Positions 9,036 through 17,345 of a stretch of DNA of 64,000 nucleotides are shown piece after piece. Below the pieces are notes generated by a model. That model did no database searches. It saw nothing but the letters and a program-made list of their open reading frames with translations, and was not told the origin of the DNA. The DNA lies in NCBI GenBank assembly GCA_035938175.1, contig DASZHD010000008.1, positions 62,001 to 126,000 of the forward strand. The letters are read 5' to 3'. How positions within the stretch are numbered: position 1 is the stretch's first letter; each line of letters opens with the position of its first letter. Source of the DNA: DASRDE01 sp035938175. GTDB lineage: Bacteria > Vulcanimicrobiota > Vulcanimicrobiia > Vulcanimicrobiales > Vulcanimicrobiaceae. Made by a program: the position numbers and the translations under genes.

Positions 9036-10151
9036 ATGAAGCCACGATTGCGGCCGGAGATCTTCAACCTGCCGGTCGAGAAAATGCGCGACGGATACTA
9101 TTCGGACACCTACTTCAATCGTGCGCGCGACGTGCTCGAACTCGACGGCCGCCACCCGGTCGTGCGCATGCAAGTATTTCAGCGCAACACGTCGGTCGTT
9201 TGCGGGATAGACGAAGCACTGGCCATTCTGCGCCTGTGCAGCGGCCGGCGGCTGGCGGATGGGACGTGGCAGGAGGGCTGGCAAGATCTGCGCGTGCGCG
9301 CTCTACAAGACGGCGACCGCGCCGAGCCCTACGAAACGGTCATGACCATCGAAGGCGATTACGGAATTTTCGCGCATCTGGAAACGTGCTATCTCGGAGT
9401 CCTGAGCCGGCGCACCCGGATCGCGACGAACGCCCGCGAAATCGTGGACGCCGCGGCGGGAAAACAAGTACTGTTCTTTCCGGCGCGCTTCGATCATCAT
9501 TTGGTGCAGACGGGCGACGGGTACGCGGCGTACATTTCCGGAGCGCTCGGCGTTTCGACCGATGCGAACGCGGAATGGTGGGGCGCTCGCGGTATGGGAA
9601 CGGTGCCGCACGCGTTGATTGCGGCATACGGCGGCGATACGGTGCTGGCGACGCAAAGATTCTGCGAGTACGCGGATTCCGGCGTAAACGTGATATCGCT
9701 CGTCGATTTCGATAACGATTGCGTCGGAACGAGTTTGGCCGTAGCTCGCAGTCTCGGCACGCGGTTGTGGGGCGTTCGATTGGACACGTCTGGGACGCTT
9801 GTCGACAAATCGATCTGGCCGATGATGGGAACGTTCAAACCGACCGGCGTTATACCGCAATTAGTCTTCAACGTTCGCCGCGCGCTCGATTCCGAAGGAT
9901 TCACGCACGTAAAGATTGTCGTGAGCGGCGGTTTCACTCCCGAAAAAATTCGCCAATTCGAGCGCGAAAACGTTCCGGTCGACGCGTACGCGGTGGGCAG
10001 TGCGTTCTTCGCGGATTCCGGGCGATTCGATTACACCGCCGATATCGTCGCGATTCAAGAGAACGAGCAGTGGCGCGAATGTCACAAAGTGGGGAGGCCG
10101 GAGCGGCCGAATGCGCGGTTGCAGATCGTGGAATTCGATGCCGCTGCTTGA
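9036..10151 (+). CDS. pncB: Nicotinate phosphoribosyltransferase
   Basis: Converts nicotinate and PRPP to nicotinate mononucleotide in NAD salvage. The 371-residue protein resembles the shorter, archaeal-type NAPRTase: MRDGYYSDTYF near the start contains the conserved Y-SD-Y, TGDGYAAYISGALG and GTVPHALIAAYGG form the central part, and the barrel end has LWGVRLDTSG and VVSGGFTPEKI, which bind phosphate. ATG 9036 is the first start compatible with the family; the long upstream extension lies antisense to polX. It is divergent from polX with a 78-nt gap. Confidence 0.88.
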   Translation: MKPRLRPEIFNLPVEKMRDGYYSDTYFNRARDVLELDGRHPVVRMQVFQRNTSVVCGIDEALAILRLCSGRRLADGTWQEGWQDLRVRALQDGDRAEPYETVMTIEGDYGIFAHLETCYLGVLSRRTRIATNAREIVDAAAGKQVLFFPARFDHHLVQTGDGYAAYISGALGVSTDANAEWWGARGMGTVPHALIAAYGGDTVLATQRFCEYADSGVNVISLVDFDNDCVGTSLAVARSLGTRLWGVRLDTSGTLVDKSIWPMMGTFKPTGVIPQLVFNVRRALDSEGFTHVKIVVSGGFTPEKIRQFERENVPVDAYAVGSAFFADSGRFDYTADIVAIQENEQWRECHKVGRPERPNARLQIVEFDAAA

Positions 10152-10701
10152 AATGCGATCGGTGACGTACGTTCACCACGGACGCACGTTGACCGGTCCG
10201 GTAACGCTTGCACTTGAAGAACGCGGACGCCTTGCGTACGCATGCGGCGATGCGTTTGCCGCTTGCGCGCTCTCGCTGATCGCCGCAGCGATCGTCAAGC
10301 CGTCCACCGGCACGGTCTTTATCGGCGCGTTTGATACGCGCGTGCAGCCGGTGCATTCCAAACGCATCGCCGGCTACGTGCAGCACGAAGCGGGAGCGCA
10401 CGATTTTACGTCGTTCACGCGGTATATCGAATACCGCGCGGCACTCTGGGGCCTGCCTCGCGCGGAAAGCATCGTTCGCGCGCGCGCTTTACTGACAAAA
10501 CTGGACGGCGTGCACGAGCAGTTCGCGTATCCGCTCGTCGGCGCGTTGATTGCGATGCCGCAGCTGCTGGTGCTGGATCGGCCGCAAGCCGCGTACGCAC
10601 TATCGATTTTGGAAGCGGCCGGCGGCTGCGCGATCTTTTCCACGCATGCGGACGAGCGGGATGCGGAGCGTTTCGCTGCCGCCTGCGGCGTACCGGCATG
10701 A
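10138..10701 (+). CDS. Degenerate ABC ATPase-like protein without P-loop
   Basis: A 187-residue protein that aligns by eye with ABC-2 ATPases but has lost the catalytic motifs. The Walker A position reads GDAFAACALSL instead of GPNGAGKST, followed by the expected KPSTGTVFIGAFDT; the signature loop is replaced by VGALIAMP; Walker B is LLVLDRPQ, with Arg in place of the catalytic Glu; the H-loop histidine is kept in FSTHADERDAERF. ATP hydrolysis is very unlikely. It overlaps pncB by 14 nt and the downstream membrane gene by 4 nt, so it probably forms a transporter-like or regulatory complex with the latter. Confidence 0.7.
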   Translation: MPLLEMRSVTYVHHGRTLTGPVTLALEERGRLAYACGDAFAACALSLIAAAIVKPSTGTVFIGAFDTRVQPVHSKRIAGYVQHEAGAHDFTSFTRYIEYRAALWGLPRAESIVRARALLTKLDGVHEQFAYPLVGALIAMPQLLVLDRPQAAYALSILEAAGGCAIFSTHADERDAERFAAACGVPA

Positions 10702-11321
10702 CGCGCGGCGCCGCAACCGTTGCGATCCTTCGCGCACGGCTGCACAAGGAAGCGCGCGTGCTCATTCTGGGCATCGGTGCCTGCGCGTTGCTTGCGTATC
10801 TGCAGCGCTACGACGGCGTGCCGCTTCAGATTGCAGGTTCGCTCGTTTTCGGATCGCTCAGCGGAATAAGCGCGTCGCTGATCGCACGCGGATCCGGACG
10901 ATTCGGCGAAATCGACCTGTGCGAGCTCAGCGCGCCGCTGTACGGGCGCGAGTTGGCCCGCGCGACCGCACTGGTGCCTTGCATTCTGGCATCGGCGGCG
11001 CTATCCGCGTATTGGACGGTGGCGGCGATCTACGCGCACGTGCCGGCCGGCGCACTGGTGCTCAGCATCGCGATCGTCAATGCCGCGACGCTCGTGGCGT
11101 TGCGCGCGGGTCTTGCATCGGGCTGGCACAAAGCGCTGTGGGTCGCGGCGGCGTGCGCCGTGGCCGGCGGCGGATACGCGCTAAGCAAAGCGCCAATCGC
11201 GGTTGCGATCGGCGCTTGCGTGCTCGTGGGTTTTTTGGCGCTTCGCCAGTACGGTGAAGCGCTCGCGCGTTACGATCCGCTAGACGGCCTGTACCGGCGC
11301 CGCGGACGCGAGCTTCTCTAA
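10698..11321 (+). CDS. Polytopic membrane protein, partner of the degenerate ABC ATPase
   Basis: A 207-residue protein with about six hydrophobic segments (for example ARVLILGIGACALLAYL, GSLVFGSLSGISASLIA, ASAALSAYWTVAAIYA, ALWVAAACAVAGGGYAL). ATG 10698 overlaps the stop of the ATPase-like gene. Size and position are those of an ABC-2-like permease, though I recognise no defined family. Its 3' end overlaps the convergent PfpI-like gene by 42 nt. Substrate and function unknown. Confidence 0.65.
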   Translation: MTRGAATVAILRARLHKEARVLILGIGACALLAYLQRYDGVPLQIAGSLVFGSLSGISASLIARGSGRFGEIDLCELSAPLYGRELARATALVPCILASAALSAYWTVAAIYAHVPAGALVLSIAIVNAATLVALRAGLASGWHKALWVAAACAVAGGGYALSKAPIAVAIGACVLVGFLALRQYGEALARYDPLDGLYRRRGRELL

Positions 11322-11843
11322 AATGGCGCGATTAAACTGGGGCAAGTCATCGGGTGTGCGCGATGTGACCCAATTGCTGTCCTGCACCACGGGCTGATCG
11401 CGATATAAGCCGCCGGCGTTGCGGATGTCGTCGGAAATGGCATTGACGCCCGTCAACTGCCGGCCGCGAACGATTTGCGCCGAGATCAGCACCTGCGGAC
11501 CGTGGCAGATCACGAACATCGGCTTTTTGGCCGCGTCGAATTCGCGCACGAACCGCTGGACTTCTTTGTTCATCCGGATGTGGTCCGGAGAGCTGCCGCC
11601 GGGAACCAGCAGCGCATCGAAGTCTTCCGCCGTAACGTCGGCGACCAGCTCCTCGGCCTTCACCGAGCCGCCGTCGTCCAGGCCGCGTTTCCCGCGAATC
11701 TTCTGGCGCGCTTTCTCGTCCACGCCCACGATGGTGACGATGGCGCCGGCTTCCTCCAGCGCCCGGCGGGGTTCCGTGAGTTCAGATTCTTCGTATCCGT
11801 CGCCGACGAGTGCGGCGATGCGTTTCCCTTCGACTGATTGCAT
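11280..11843 (-). CDS. DJ-1/PfpI family protein (YhbO-like)
   Basis: A 187-residue protein of the DJ-1/PfpI superfamily. The nucleophile elbow is FVICHGPQVL (Cys about residue 116), preceded by the acidic block VPGGSSPDHIR; the N-terminal GYEESELTEPRRALEEAGA is typical of PfpI/YhbO stress proteins reported to act as protease or deglycase. ATG 11843 (MQSVEGKRI) is chosen over 11891 since it matches family length. Likely a monocistronic stress gene. Confidence 0.87.
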   Translation of the reverse strand: MQSVEGKRIAALVGDGYEESELTEPRRALEEAGAIVTIVGVDEKARQKIRGKRGLDDGGSVKAEELVADVTAEDFDALLVPGGSSPDHIRMNKEVQRFVREFDAAKKPMFVICHGPQVLISAQIVRGRQLTGVNAISDDIRNAGGLYRDQPVVQDSNWVTSRTPDDLPQFNRAILEKLASAAPVQAV

Positions 11844-11880
11844 CCGGGGTCGATTCTCCTCACCGTCTTTTTCCCCCGTT

Positions 11881-12011
11881 CTGGGTGTCATCCTGAGGTA
11901 TCGAAGGACCCTGAGGAATCGAAGGGCACGTTTACGATCGGCTGACCCTTCGATTCCTCAGGGTGGTTCGATTCCTCACCATGACGAGGCGATTCCTCAC
12001 CATGGCAAGGG
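11881..12011 (+). repeat. Intergenic palindromic element with direct repeats
   Basis: A perfect 19-bp inverted repeat (11908-11926 and 11946-11964, 19-nt spacer) is flanked by partial copies of the same unit, GAGG(T/A)ATCGAAGG at 11894-11907 and 11914-11925. A 15-bp direct repeat, CGATTCCTCACCATG, occurs at 11969-11983 and 11990-12004. The sequence lies between two minus-strand genes and looks like a REP-type dispersed element; it could also act as a transcription terminator hairpin, although no T-run follows. Confidence 0.6.
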
Positions 12012-12515
12012 TTACAGCGTCCCGCCCGTGTGTTGTACCGCTAGACGGAGCAAGTAGGCGAGTTCCACCTCGAGCTTGCCGACCGTGTCCAGCAGCAAGT
12101 CCTCGGAGACCGCCTTGAGCGACGGGTTCCGGCGCGTCATGTCCGCCTCCGGCACCTGATGGCGCGGATTGATTTCGCGCATGTAGAGGCGCGCGTCGTA
12201 CCGGATCTGGCCGTCCGGCAGAAAGTACAGCGGGTCGAGGCCCAGCGCATACACTTCCAGCGACAGCATCCCGGTGCGCTGCATGAATTCGATCGGCTTT
12301 GCCCGCAGCGCAGCCGCGAGCCGCGCAAGCGCGCTTATTCCGACGCGCCGGGTGCCGTGCAGAACCTCTTCGAACGCCGCAAGATCCACGCCGCACGCCT
12401 GCGCGAGCCGTTCGGGAGCGACCTCGCGTTCAGCGGCGAGCTCCGACAGCGCCCGCCCGAAGGCCGGGCCGCCGGCGGTGCCAAGGACGCCATCCCAAAC
12501 CGGACTCTCGCTCAC
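12012..12515 (-). CDS. Helix-turn-helix domain protein
   Basis: A 167-residue protein. The region VAPERLAQACGVDLAAFEEVL followed by GISALARLAAALRAKP looks like an XRE-type helix-turn-helix or PAS-independent DNA-binding fold. The remainder (LPDGQIRYDARLYMREINP) is not recognised. The GTG at 12513-12515 overlaps the stop of the Rieske gene (GTGA), which decides this start over a longer frame that would run back into that gene. It may regulate or respond to the Rieske protein, but this is inference from coupling only. Confidence 0.55.
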   Translation of the reverse strand: MSESPVWDGVLGTAGGPAFGRALSELAAEREVAPERLAQACGVDLAAFEEVLHGTRRVGISALARLAAALRAKPIEFMQRTGMLSLEVYALGLDPLYFLPDGQIRYDARLYMREINPRHQVPEADMTRRNPSLKAVSEDLLLDTVGKLEVELAYLLRLAVQHTGGTL

Positions 12516-12856
12516 GGGCCTTGGTCCGTGGGCTCGTTGCTGACGAAGACGCCGCCGCCCGAAATTGCAACGTCGAACCTTCTGACGCGCGCGAAATCGC
12601 CCAGCGTCATTTTGCCGGTGCGGATATCGAAACACCAGCCGTGCCACGGGCAGGTGACGAGCGCGTCTTCGACCCAACCGTCGGCGATCGGTCCGCCTTG
12701 ATGCGGGCAACTGTTTTCGAGCGCGTAGAACTCGCCGCCGACGTTGAATACCGCGATATCGTACCGCTCGAGCGAATACGCCCGCCCCGTTCCCGGGGGA
12801 ACGTCCGCTACGCTTGCGACGCGGGTGAACGAAGGCGGAATCGACGGCTGCATCAT
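12512..12856 (-). CDS. Rieske [2Fe-2S] ferredoxin-like protein
   Basis: A 114-residue single-domain Rieske protein. The two ligand boxes are visible: CPHQGG (CxH) and CPWHGWCFD (CxxH), spaced about 17 residues apart as in NirD or aromatic dioxygenase ferredoxins. There is no membrane anchor, so it is soluble. Start at 12856 (MMQPSIPPSF); 12853 is equally possible. It is followed by the coupled HTH gene. The redox partner is not in the neighbourhood. Confidence 0.87.
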   Translation of the reverse strand: MMQPSIPPSFTRVASVADVPPGTGRAYSLERYDIAVFNVGGEFYALENSCPHQGGPIADGWVEDALVTCPWHGWCFDIRTGKMTLGDFARVRRFDVAISGGGVFVSNEPTDQGP

Positions 12857-12867
12857 ACGGAACGATA

Positions 12868-13137
12868 ATGGTACGCGATTACCGCGCTTGGCTGCAATCG
12901 GAATTGCGGCTGGCATCCGGCTCTTCGGAAGCATTCGCGCGCGGGCAAGCCGACATGGCGCAACGCGCGATCGACCGGTTCGAGCGCGAGGCCGGCGACG
13001 ACGTCCTGCTGGAGCTCGAGCCGGAACTCGCCGCGGCGGTAAAGTCGGAATTGGAAACGCTGGCGCAGGCCGAGAGTCTTCCCGATTCGCTCGTGTCGCT
13101 GCTGCAGCGTTTGCAAGATCCGGAAGAATCCGATTAA
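12868..13137 (+). CDS. Hypothetical acidic alpha-helical protein (89 aa)
   Basis: An 89-residue, Glu/Asp-rich protein predicted to be all helical. It starts 12 nt from the divergent Rieske gene and overlaps the SDR stop on the opposite strand by 4 nt. Regular codon use and tight packing between two genes support coding. I do not recognise the family and see no motif. Confidence 0.5.
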   Translation: MVRDYRAWLQSELRLASGSSEAFARGQADMAQRAIDRFEREAGDDVLLELEPELAAAVKSELETLAQAESLPDSLVSLLQRLQDPEESD

Positions 13138-13904
13138 CCGAAGATCCCGGCGATCAATCCGCCGTCGACCGCGATCGTTTGCCCCGTGATGTAGCGAGCG
13201 GGATCGCCGCACAAAAACGCCACGAGCGGTGCAAATTCGCCGGGCTGCGCAACGCGGCCGACCGGCACTTCGGATCCGGCGCGCCGTAATTCGTTCTCGT
13301 CGTTGCCGTAGAGCGATCGCAATCGATCCGTTTCAATGCGGCCCGTGGCAATGCTGTTTACCGTTACGCCGTCTTTGGCAACTTCGCCGGCGAGCGTTTT
13401 CAATGCGGCCACGAGCGCGGTGCGATACATGTTCGACAGCGCAAGCGTCGCTATGGGTTGTTTTACGGACGTGGATGTGAGCGCGACGACGCGGCCCCAG
13501 TTGCGCTCGCGCATGCCGGGTACGACGCCGTCGATCACTTGCAGCATCGATCGCAATACGCTTTGATACGCAGAGTCCCAATCGACGGGCGAGGTTTGTA
13601 AGAATGTTCCGGCCTTCGGACCGCCGCTGTTTGCGACCAGGATGTCGACCCCGCCGAACGCATCGGCGACGTCGCGTACCAGGCGGTCGATGCTGCGCGA
13701 ATCCGCGAGATCGACGACAAACGGCCGAGCTTCGGGCGCACCGGCGTTCAATGCCGCTTTTGCAACGTCATCGAGCAGCACTTCGCGGCGTGCTGCGATG
13801 GCGACGCGAACCCCTTCACGCGCGAGTGCGAGCGCACAAGCTTTCCCGAGCCCCGAACTGGCGCCCGTTACCAGCGCGACGCGGCCGCTGATGTTCAAAT
13901 CCAT
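13134..13904 (-). CDS. SDR family oxidoreductase, FabG-like with altered active site
   Basis: A 256-residue Rossmann-fold protein with the NAD(P) motif VTGASSGLGKACA (residues 11-23) and VANSGGP in place of NNAG. The catalytic YxxxK is not present: the corresponding stretch reads SNMYR, with Ser for Tyr and Arg for Lys, while a Ser-rich segment LTSTSV is kept. This matches an FabG-like SDR subgroup known for an imperfect catalytic tetrad, so the reaction may differ. ATG at 13904 (MDLNISGRV) is preferred to 13922. It is divergent from the thioesterase. Confidence 0.82.
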   Translation of the reverse strand: MDLNISGRVALVTGASSGLGKACALALAREGVRVAIAARREVLLDDVAKAALNAGAPEARPFVVDLADSRSIDRLVRDVADAFGGVDILVANSGGPKAGTFLQTSPVDWDSAYQSVLRSMLQVIDGVVPGMRERNWGRVVALTSTSVKQPIATLALSNMYRTALVAALKTLAGEVAKDGVTVNSIATGRIETDRLRSLYGNDENELRRAGSEVPVGRVAQPGEFAPLVAFLCGDPARYITGQTIAVDGGLIAGIFG

Positions 13905-13947
13905 GACGGTGGGATTCCCCAACGAAAGCGGGAATCATCGCCGCGTC

Positions 13948-14340
13948 ATGGACAAGCCGCCCGAACAAATCGTCGAAAAACGCACGGAGATCGTGTTTCC
14001 GACCGACGTGAATCATTACGGAACGCTTTTCGGCGGTAAAGCCGTCGCGATGATGGACGTCGTCGCTTCCATTGCCGCCATGCGCGCCGCGCACAAACCG
14101 GTGGTGACGGCGTCAATCGACCGCGTCGACTTCAAAGCGCCTATTCGCGAAGGAGATTTCGTCGAAACGATCGCGCGCGTCGTGGCAGTTGGCCGCACGT
14201 CGGTGACGGTGGAAGTCGAGCTATGGGGCGAAATTCCGATCACCGGCGAACGCCGGCTTTCAACCGTTGGAAAATTCGTTTTGGTTGCCGTCGATCGCGA
14301 AGGACGCCCCACGCCCGTGCGCGGGTCAGCGAGGAGCTAG
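13948..14340 (+). CDS. Acyl-CoA thioesterase, hotdog fold (YciA/BFIT type)
   Basis: A 130-residue hotdog-fold protein. The segment FPTDVNHYGTLFGGKAVAMMD is typical of the YciA/acyl-CoA hydrolase family, in which N-x-x-G-x-x-FGG-x-x-x-x-x-x-D forms the active site; VTASIDRVDFKAPIREGD follows, as expected. It hydrolyses acyl-CoA to free acid and CoA, of unknown chain length. It lies among SDR and thiolase genes that suggest acyl-CoA metabolism. It overlaps the next convergent gene by 15 nt. Confidence 0.88.
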   Translation: MDKPPEQIVEKRTEIVFPTDVNHYGTLFGGKAVAMMDVVASIAAMRAAHKPVVTASIDRVDFKAPIREGDFVETIARVVAVGRTSVTVEVELWGEIPITGERRLSTVGKFVLVAVDREGRPTPVRGSARS

Positions 14341-15090
14341 GCGAATCGCGCCGTCGAGGCGGATCACCTCGCCGTTGAGCATCTGATTTTCCACGATATG
14401 CCGCGCAAGCGCAGCATATTCTTCCGGTTTTCCAAGCCGCGGCGGAAACGGCGTTTGTTTACCGAGCGACTCACGCGCCGCTTCGGGCAGTCCGGCCATC
14501 ATCGGCGTATCGAAGATGCCCGGCGCGATACTCATGACGCGAATCTGATGCTGCGCGAATTCGCGCGCGACCGGAAGCGTCAACGCTGCGACGCCCCCTT
14601 TCGAAGCCGAGTATGCCGCTTGCCCGATCTGTCCGTCGAACGCGGCGACGGATGCGGTGCACACAATCACGCCGCGATCCTCACCGGGATCGACGGGGCG
14701 TTTCACGATCTGCGCGGCCGCAAGCCGGATCACGTTGAACGTGCCGATCAGGTTCACGGCGATCACTTTCGAAAAATGTTCCAGCGGCTGCGGGCCGTCA
14801 CGGCCGACGACGCGTTCGGCTGTGGCGATTCCGGCACAGCAGACGGCGCCGTGGAGTTCGCCGAACTGTGAGACCGCAAAATCGACGGCCGCCTGCACGG
14901 CCGCATCGCTCGTAACGTCCGTTTTTTGAAACCGCACGCGTTCTGCGATGGCCGCCGGCGGAGCCTCGCGCGGCTCGTTCACGTCGCAGATGACGACGTT
15001 CGCGCCTGCCCCTGCAAATTCACGAACGGTTGCGGCGCCCAGCCCCGAGGCTCCGCCGCTGATAAGAAAAGTACGACCTTCCAGTTGCAT
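14326..15090 (-). CDS. SDR family 3-hydroxyacyl-CoA dehydrogenase-like protein
   Basis: A 254-residue SDR with the NAD motif ISGGASGLGAAT, the adenine-ring acid in CDVNEP, CCAGIA (NNAG equivalent), the catalytic Ser in VCTASVAAFDGQIGQ, and YSASKGG. It closely resembles the HSD17B10/3-hydroxyacyl-CoA dehydrogenase type 2 group (FDGQIGQAAYSASK and IAPGIFDTPM), which oxidises 3-hydroxyacyl-CoA in beta-oxidation. ATG 15090 (MQLEGRTFL) is chosen; the ORF upstream is unrelated. Confidence 0.9.
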   Translation of the reverse strand: MQLEGRTFLISGGASGLGAATVREFAGAGANVVICDVNEPREAPPAAIAERVRFQKTDVTSDAAVQAAVDFAVSQFGELHGAVCCAGIATAERVVGRDGPQPLEHFSKVIAVNLIGTFNVIRLAAAQIVKRPVDPGEDRGVIVCTASVAAFDGQIGQAAYSASKGGVAALTLPVAREFAQHQIRVMSIAPGIFDTPMMAGLPEAARESLGKQTPFPPRLGKPEEYAALARHIVENQMLNGEVIRLDGAIRLAPR

Positions 15091-15232
15091 TGGCCTAAGA
15101 TAGCGCAGCGAATCGGCGCAGAGCAAGCATAAATAAGGCTATAGGCCCAGCGAAAATTGGGCATCCGGTCCCAAGCGGTACGGCACCCCGCGGCAGAAGC
15201 AAGTGGAAACCTTCATCGCCCGAAGGAGCACT

Positions 15233-16252
15233 ATGAAGATTTCGCGGTTTCTGTCGTTACCGGTGGTTCTTGCCATTGTCTTGGCGGCGTGTTCGGGACC
15301 TGGCCAGCAGACGTTGTCGACCCCCAGCGTGACGGGTGACGTGCGCACGCAGTCGTCCGCCGATCCCGGTGAAATGCTCTTTGCCGCCGGTACGAGCGAA
15401 GTCGACGGCTTCGCGCTGCCGCTTTCGAACGACTCGAAGCCCGTGGTGCGCCTGACCGACGTCAACGAACCCATCCCCGTTGCGGTCGGTCCGCAAGACC
15501 TCTTCGTCGGAAGCTTCAGCGACGGCGACATCTTCCGGTTCAAGCTGCCGCTGACGGCCTCGAGCACCGGTGAGCGGCTGCCGGTTCGCTTGGCGCCGAA
15601 GCAGTTTGCAACGGCGTTTCAGACGCCGCTCAGCGGTGCGGCATCGGGCCCGTCGCCCGTGATCGCCATCGGCACGCCGAGCGGACTGGCCGTCGATCAA
15701 GGATATCTGTACGTGGCGGGCGCGGCAGCAAACGGGCGGTTTCAAGTGCAGGCCTTCGCGCGCCCGGTCACCGGGGGCGAAACGCCGGCGGCGGTGATCA
15801 AAGGTTACAGCTCTATCGATTTTCTCGGCTTGGCCGCCGAAGGCGACACGCTGTTCGTCGCATCCACCACGCAAGGCACGATTCGCGCCTTCACTCTTCC
15901 GCTTACCAGCGGCGCAGTGCCGCGCTACACGCTGCACATCCCGCCGCAGCAGAATGCCGCGATCGGCGTCGCGACCAGACACCATATACTCTACGTGACG
16001 AACTATTCCACCGGCGAAGTGCTGGCGTATACGCTTCCGCACCCCGCGAAGCCGGTGCGCTTAGATCTGAAGCCTGCGAACAACGGCAGCAATCCCGCGC
16101 CGTATGCGGTTACTGCGAGCGATAAGTACCTGTACGTCAGCGGAAACGCGATCTATCAATACCGGCTTCCGGTTTCGGCCGGCGAGAAACCCAGCGCCAT
16201 CATCCAGAACGTCACGTTCGGACTGGCGGCGTTTCCGAAATTCGCTCAATAA
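15233..16252 (+). CDS. Putative lipoprotein with beta-propeller-like repeats
   Basis: A 339-residue secreted protein. It begins with a lipoprotein signal peptide and lipobox (IVLAACSG, Cys about residue 20). The rest consists of beta-rich repeats of about 45 residues, such as GYLYVAGAAANGRFQVQAFA, DTLFVASTTQGTIRAFTLP and HILYVTNYSTGEVLAYTLP, typical of an NHL/YVTN-type beta-propeller. A good AAGGAG site lies before ATG 15233. It is monocistronic, separated from the divergent SDR gene by 142 nt. The function is unknown; a surface binding role is likely. Confidence 0.75.
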   Translation: MKISRFLSLPVVLAIVLAACSGPGQQTLSTPSVTGDVRTQSSADPGEMLFAAGTSEVDGFALPLSNDSKPVVRLTDVNEPIPVAVGPQDLFVGSFSDGDIFRFKLPLTASSTGERLPVRLAPKQFATAFQTPLSGAASGPSPVIAIGTPSGLAVDQGYLYVAGAAANGRFQVQAFARPVTGGETPAAVIKGYSSIDFLGLAAEGDTLFVASTTQGTIRAFTLPLTSGAVPRYTLHIPPQQNAAIGVATRHHILYVTNYSTGEVLAYTLPHPAKPVRLDLKPANNGSNPAPYAVTASDKYLYVSGNAIYQYRLPVSAGEKPSAIIQNVTFGLAAFPKFAQ

Positions 16253-17345
16253 TCGTGGCGTTGGCCATGCCTCCGCCTTCGCACATCACTTGTAAGCCGT
16301 AGCGGGCGCCGCGGCGGCGCAACTCGCCGGCGAGTATCGCGAGCAATCGCGCTCCGGTCGCGCCCAGCGGGTGTCCCAATGCGATTGCGCCGCCGTTCAC
16401 GTTTACTTTGGCATGGCCGGCACGCAGTTCGCGCATCCAGGCAAGAACGACGCTCGCGAATGCTTCGTTCACTTCGAAAAGATCGATATCTTCGAACTGC
16501 AGACCGGCGCGCTGCAGCACTCGGCGCGTCGCGGGAATCGGAGCCGTCAACATCAACTCGGGATCGTCGCCCACGACTGCGTCTGCGACGATGCGTGCGA
16601 TCGGTTTCAGATTATTGCGCCGGACGAATTGCGCGGATGCAACCAGAACCGCTGCGGCGCCGTCGCTGATTTGCGACGAATTGCCGGCCGTGATCAAGCC
16701 GCCTTCCATGAACGCCGGCTTTAGCGAGCCCAACTTTTCAATCGACGTATCCGGACGAACGCCTTCGTCGCGATCGAGTTCCGGTAATTTCAGCAGGTGC
16801 GCGTCGAAGTAACCGCGCTCTGCAGCGGCTGCCGCGCGCTGATGACTCTCGAGACTGTAGGCGTCGAGTTCTTCGCGCGTCATGTGCCAGCGCTTCGCGA
16901 CCAGTTCCGCACTCAGGCCTTGATTCTGTATGTGTTCTGCGGGCACACCCGGACCGTGAAGCCACGACGAGCCCAGCGCGACGCGCGTCATCGATTCGAC
17001 GCCGCAGGCGATCGCGGCATCGCACGCACCGGCGGCGATCGCATGCGATGCGAACGCAATCGCTTGCTGACTCGAACCGCACTGCCGATCGATCGTTGCG
17101 CCCGGAACGGAATGAGGAAATCCGGCTGTAAGCAACGCGTTGCGCGCGATGTTGAGCGCTTGTTCGCCGACTTGACTGACGCAGCCGGCAAGGACGTCGT
17201 CGACCGCGGCCGGATCGATGCCCGTGCGATCGATCAGCGCGCGCAGCGTGAGCGCAAGCAACTGCACCGGATGCCGGTTTGCAAGCGCGCCGCCGCGGCG
17301 CCCCGCCGGCGTTCGCACGGCATCGACGATAAGAACTTCGTTCAT
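16212..17345 (-). CDS. Acetyl-CoA acetyltransferase (thiolase)
   Basis: Thiolase of 377 residues that joins or cleaves acyl-CoA units. The catalytic Cys89 is in DRQCGSSQQ, His325 in GGAIALGHPLGATG and Cys355 in MCEGGGMAN, all as in the family. ATG 17345 overlaps the CoA-transferase stop by 4 nt, so the two form an operon. The 3' end overlaps the lipoprotein gene by 41 nt. Which substrate it prefers is not evident; the neighbouring 3-hydroxyacyl-CoA dehydrogenase and thioesterase support beta-oxidation. Confidence 0.93.
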   Translation of the reverse strand: MNEVLIVDAVRTPAGRRGGALANRHPVQLLALTLRALIDRTGIDPAAVDDVLAGCVSQVGEQALNIARNALLTAGFPHSVPGATIDRQCGSSQQAIAFASHAIAAGACDAAIACGVESMTRVALGSSWLHGPGVPAEHIQNQGLSAELVAKRWHMTREELDAYSLESHQRAAAAAERGYFDAHLLKLPELDRDEGVRPDTSIEKLGSLKPAFMEGGLITAGNSSQISDGAAAVLVASAQFVRRNNLKPIARIVADAVVGDDPELMLTAPIPATRRVLQRAGLQFEDIDLFEVNEAFASVVLAWMRELRAGHAKVNVNGGAIALGHPLGATGARLLAILAGELRRRGARYGLQVMCEGGGMANATIIERISETPPVRT

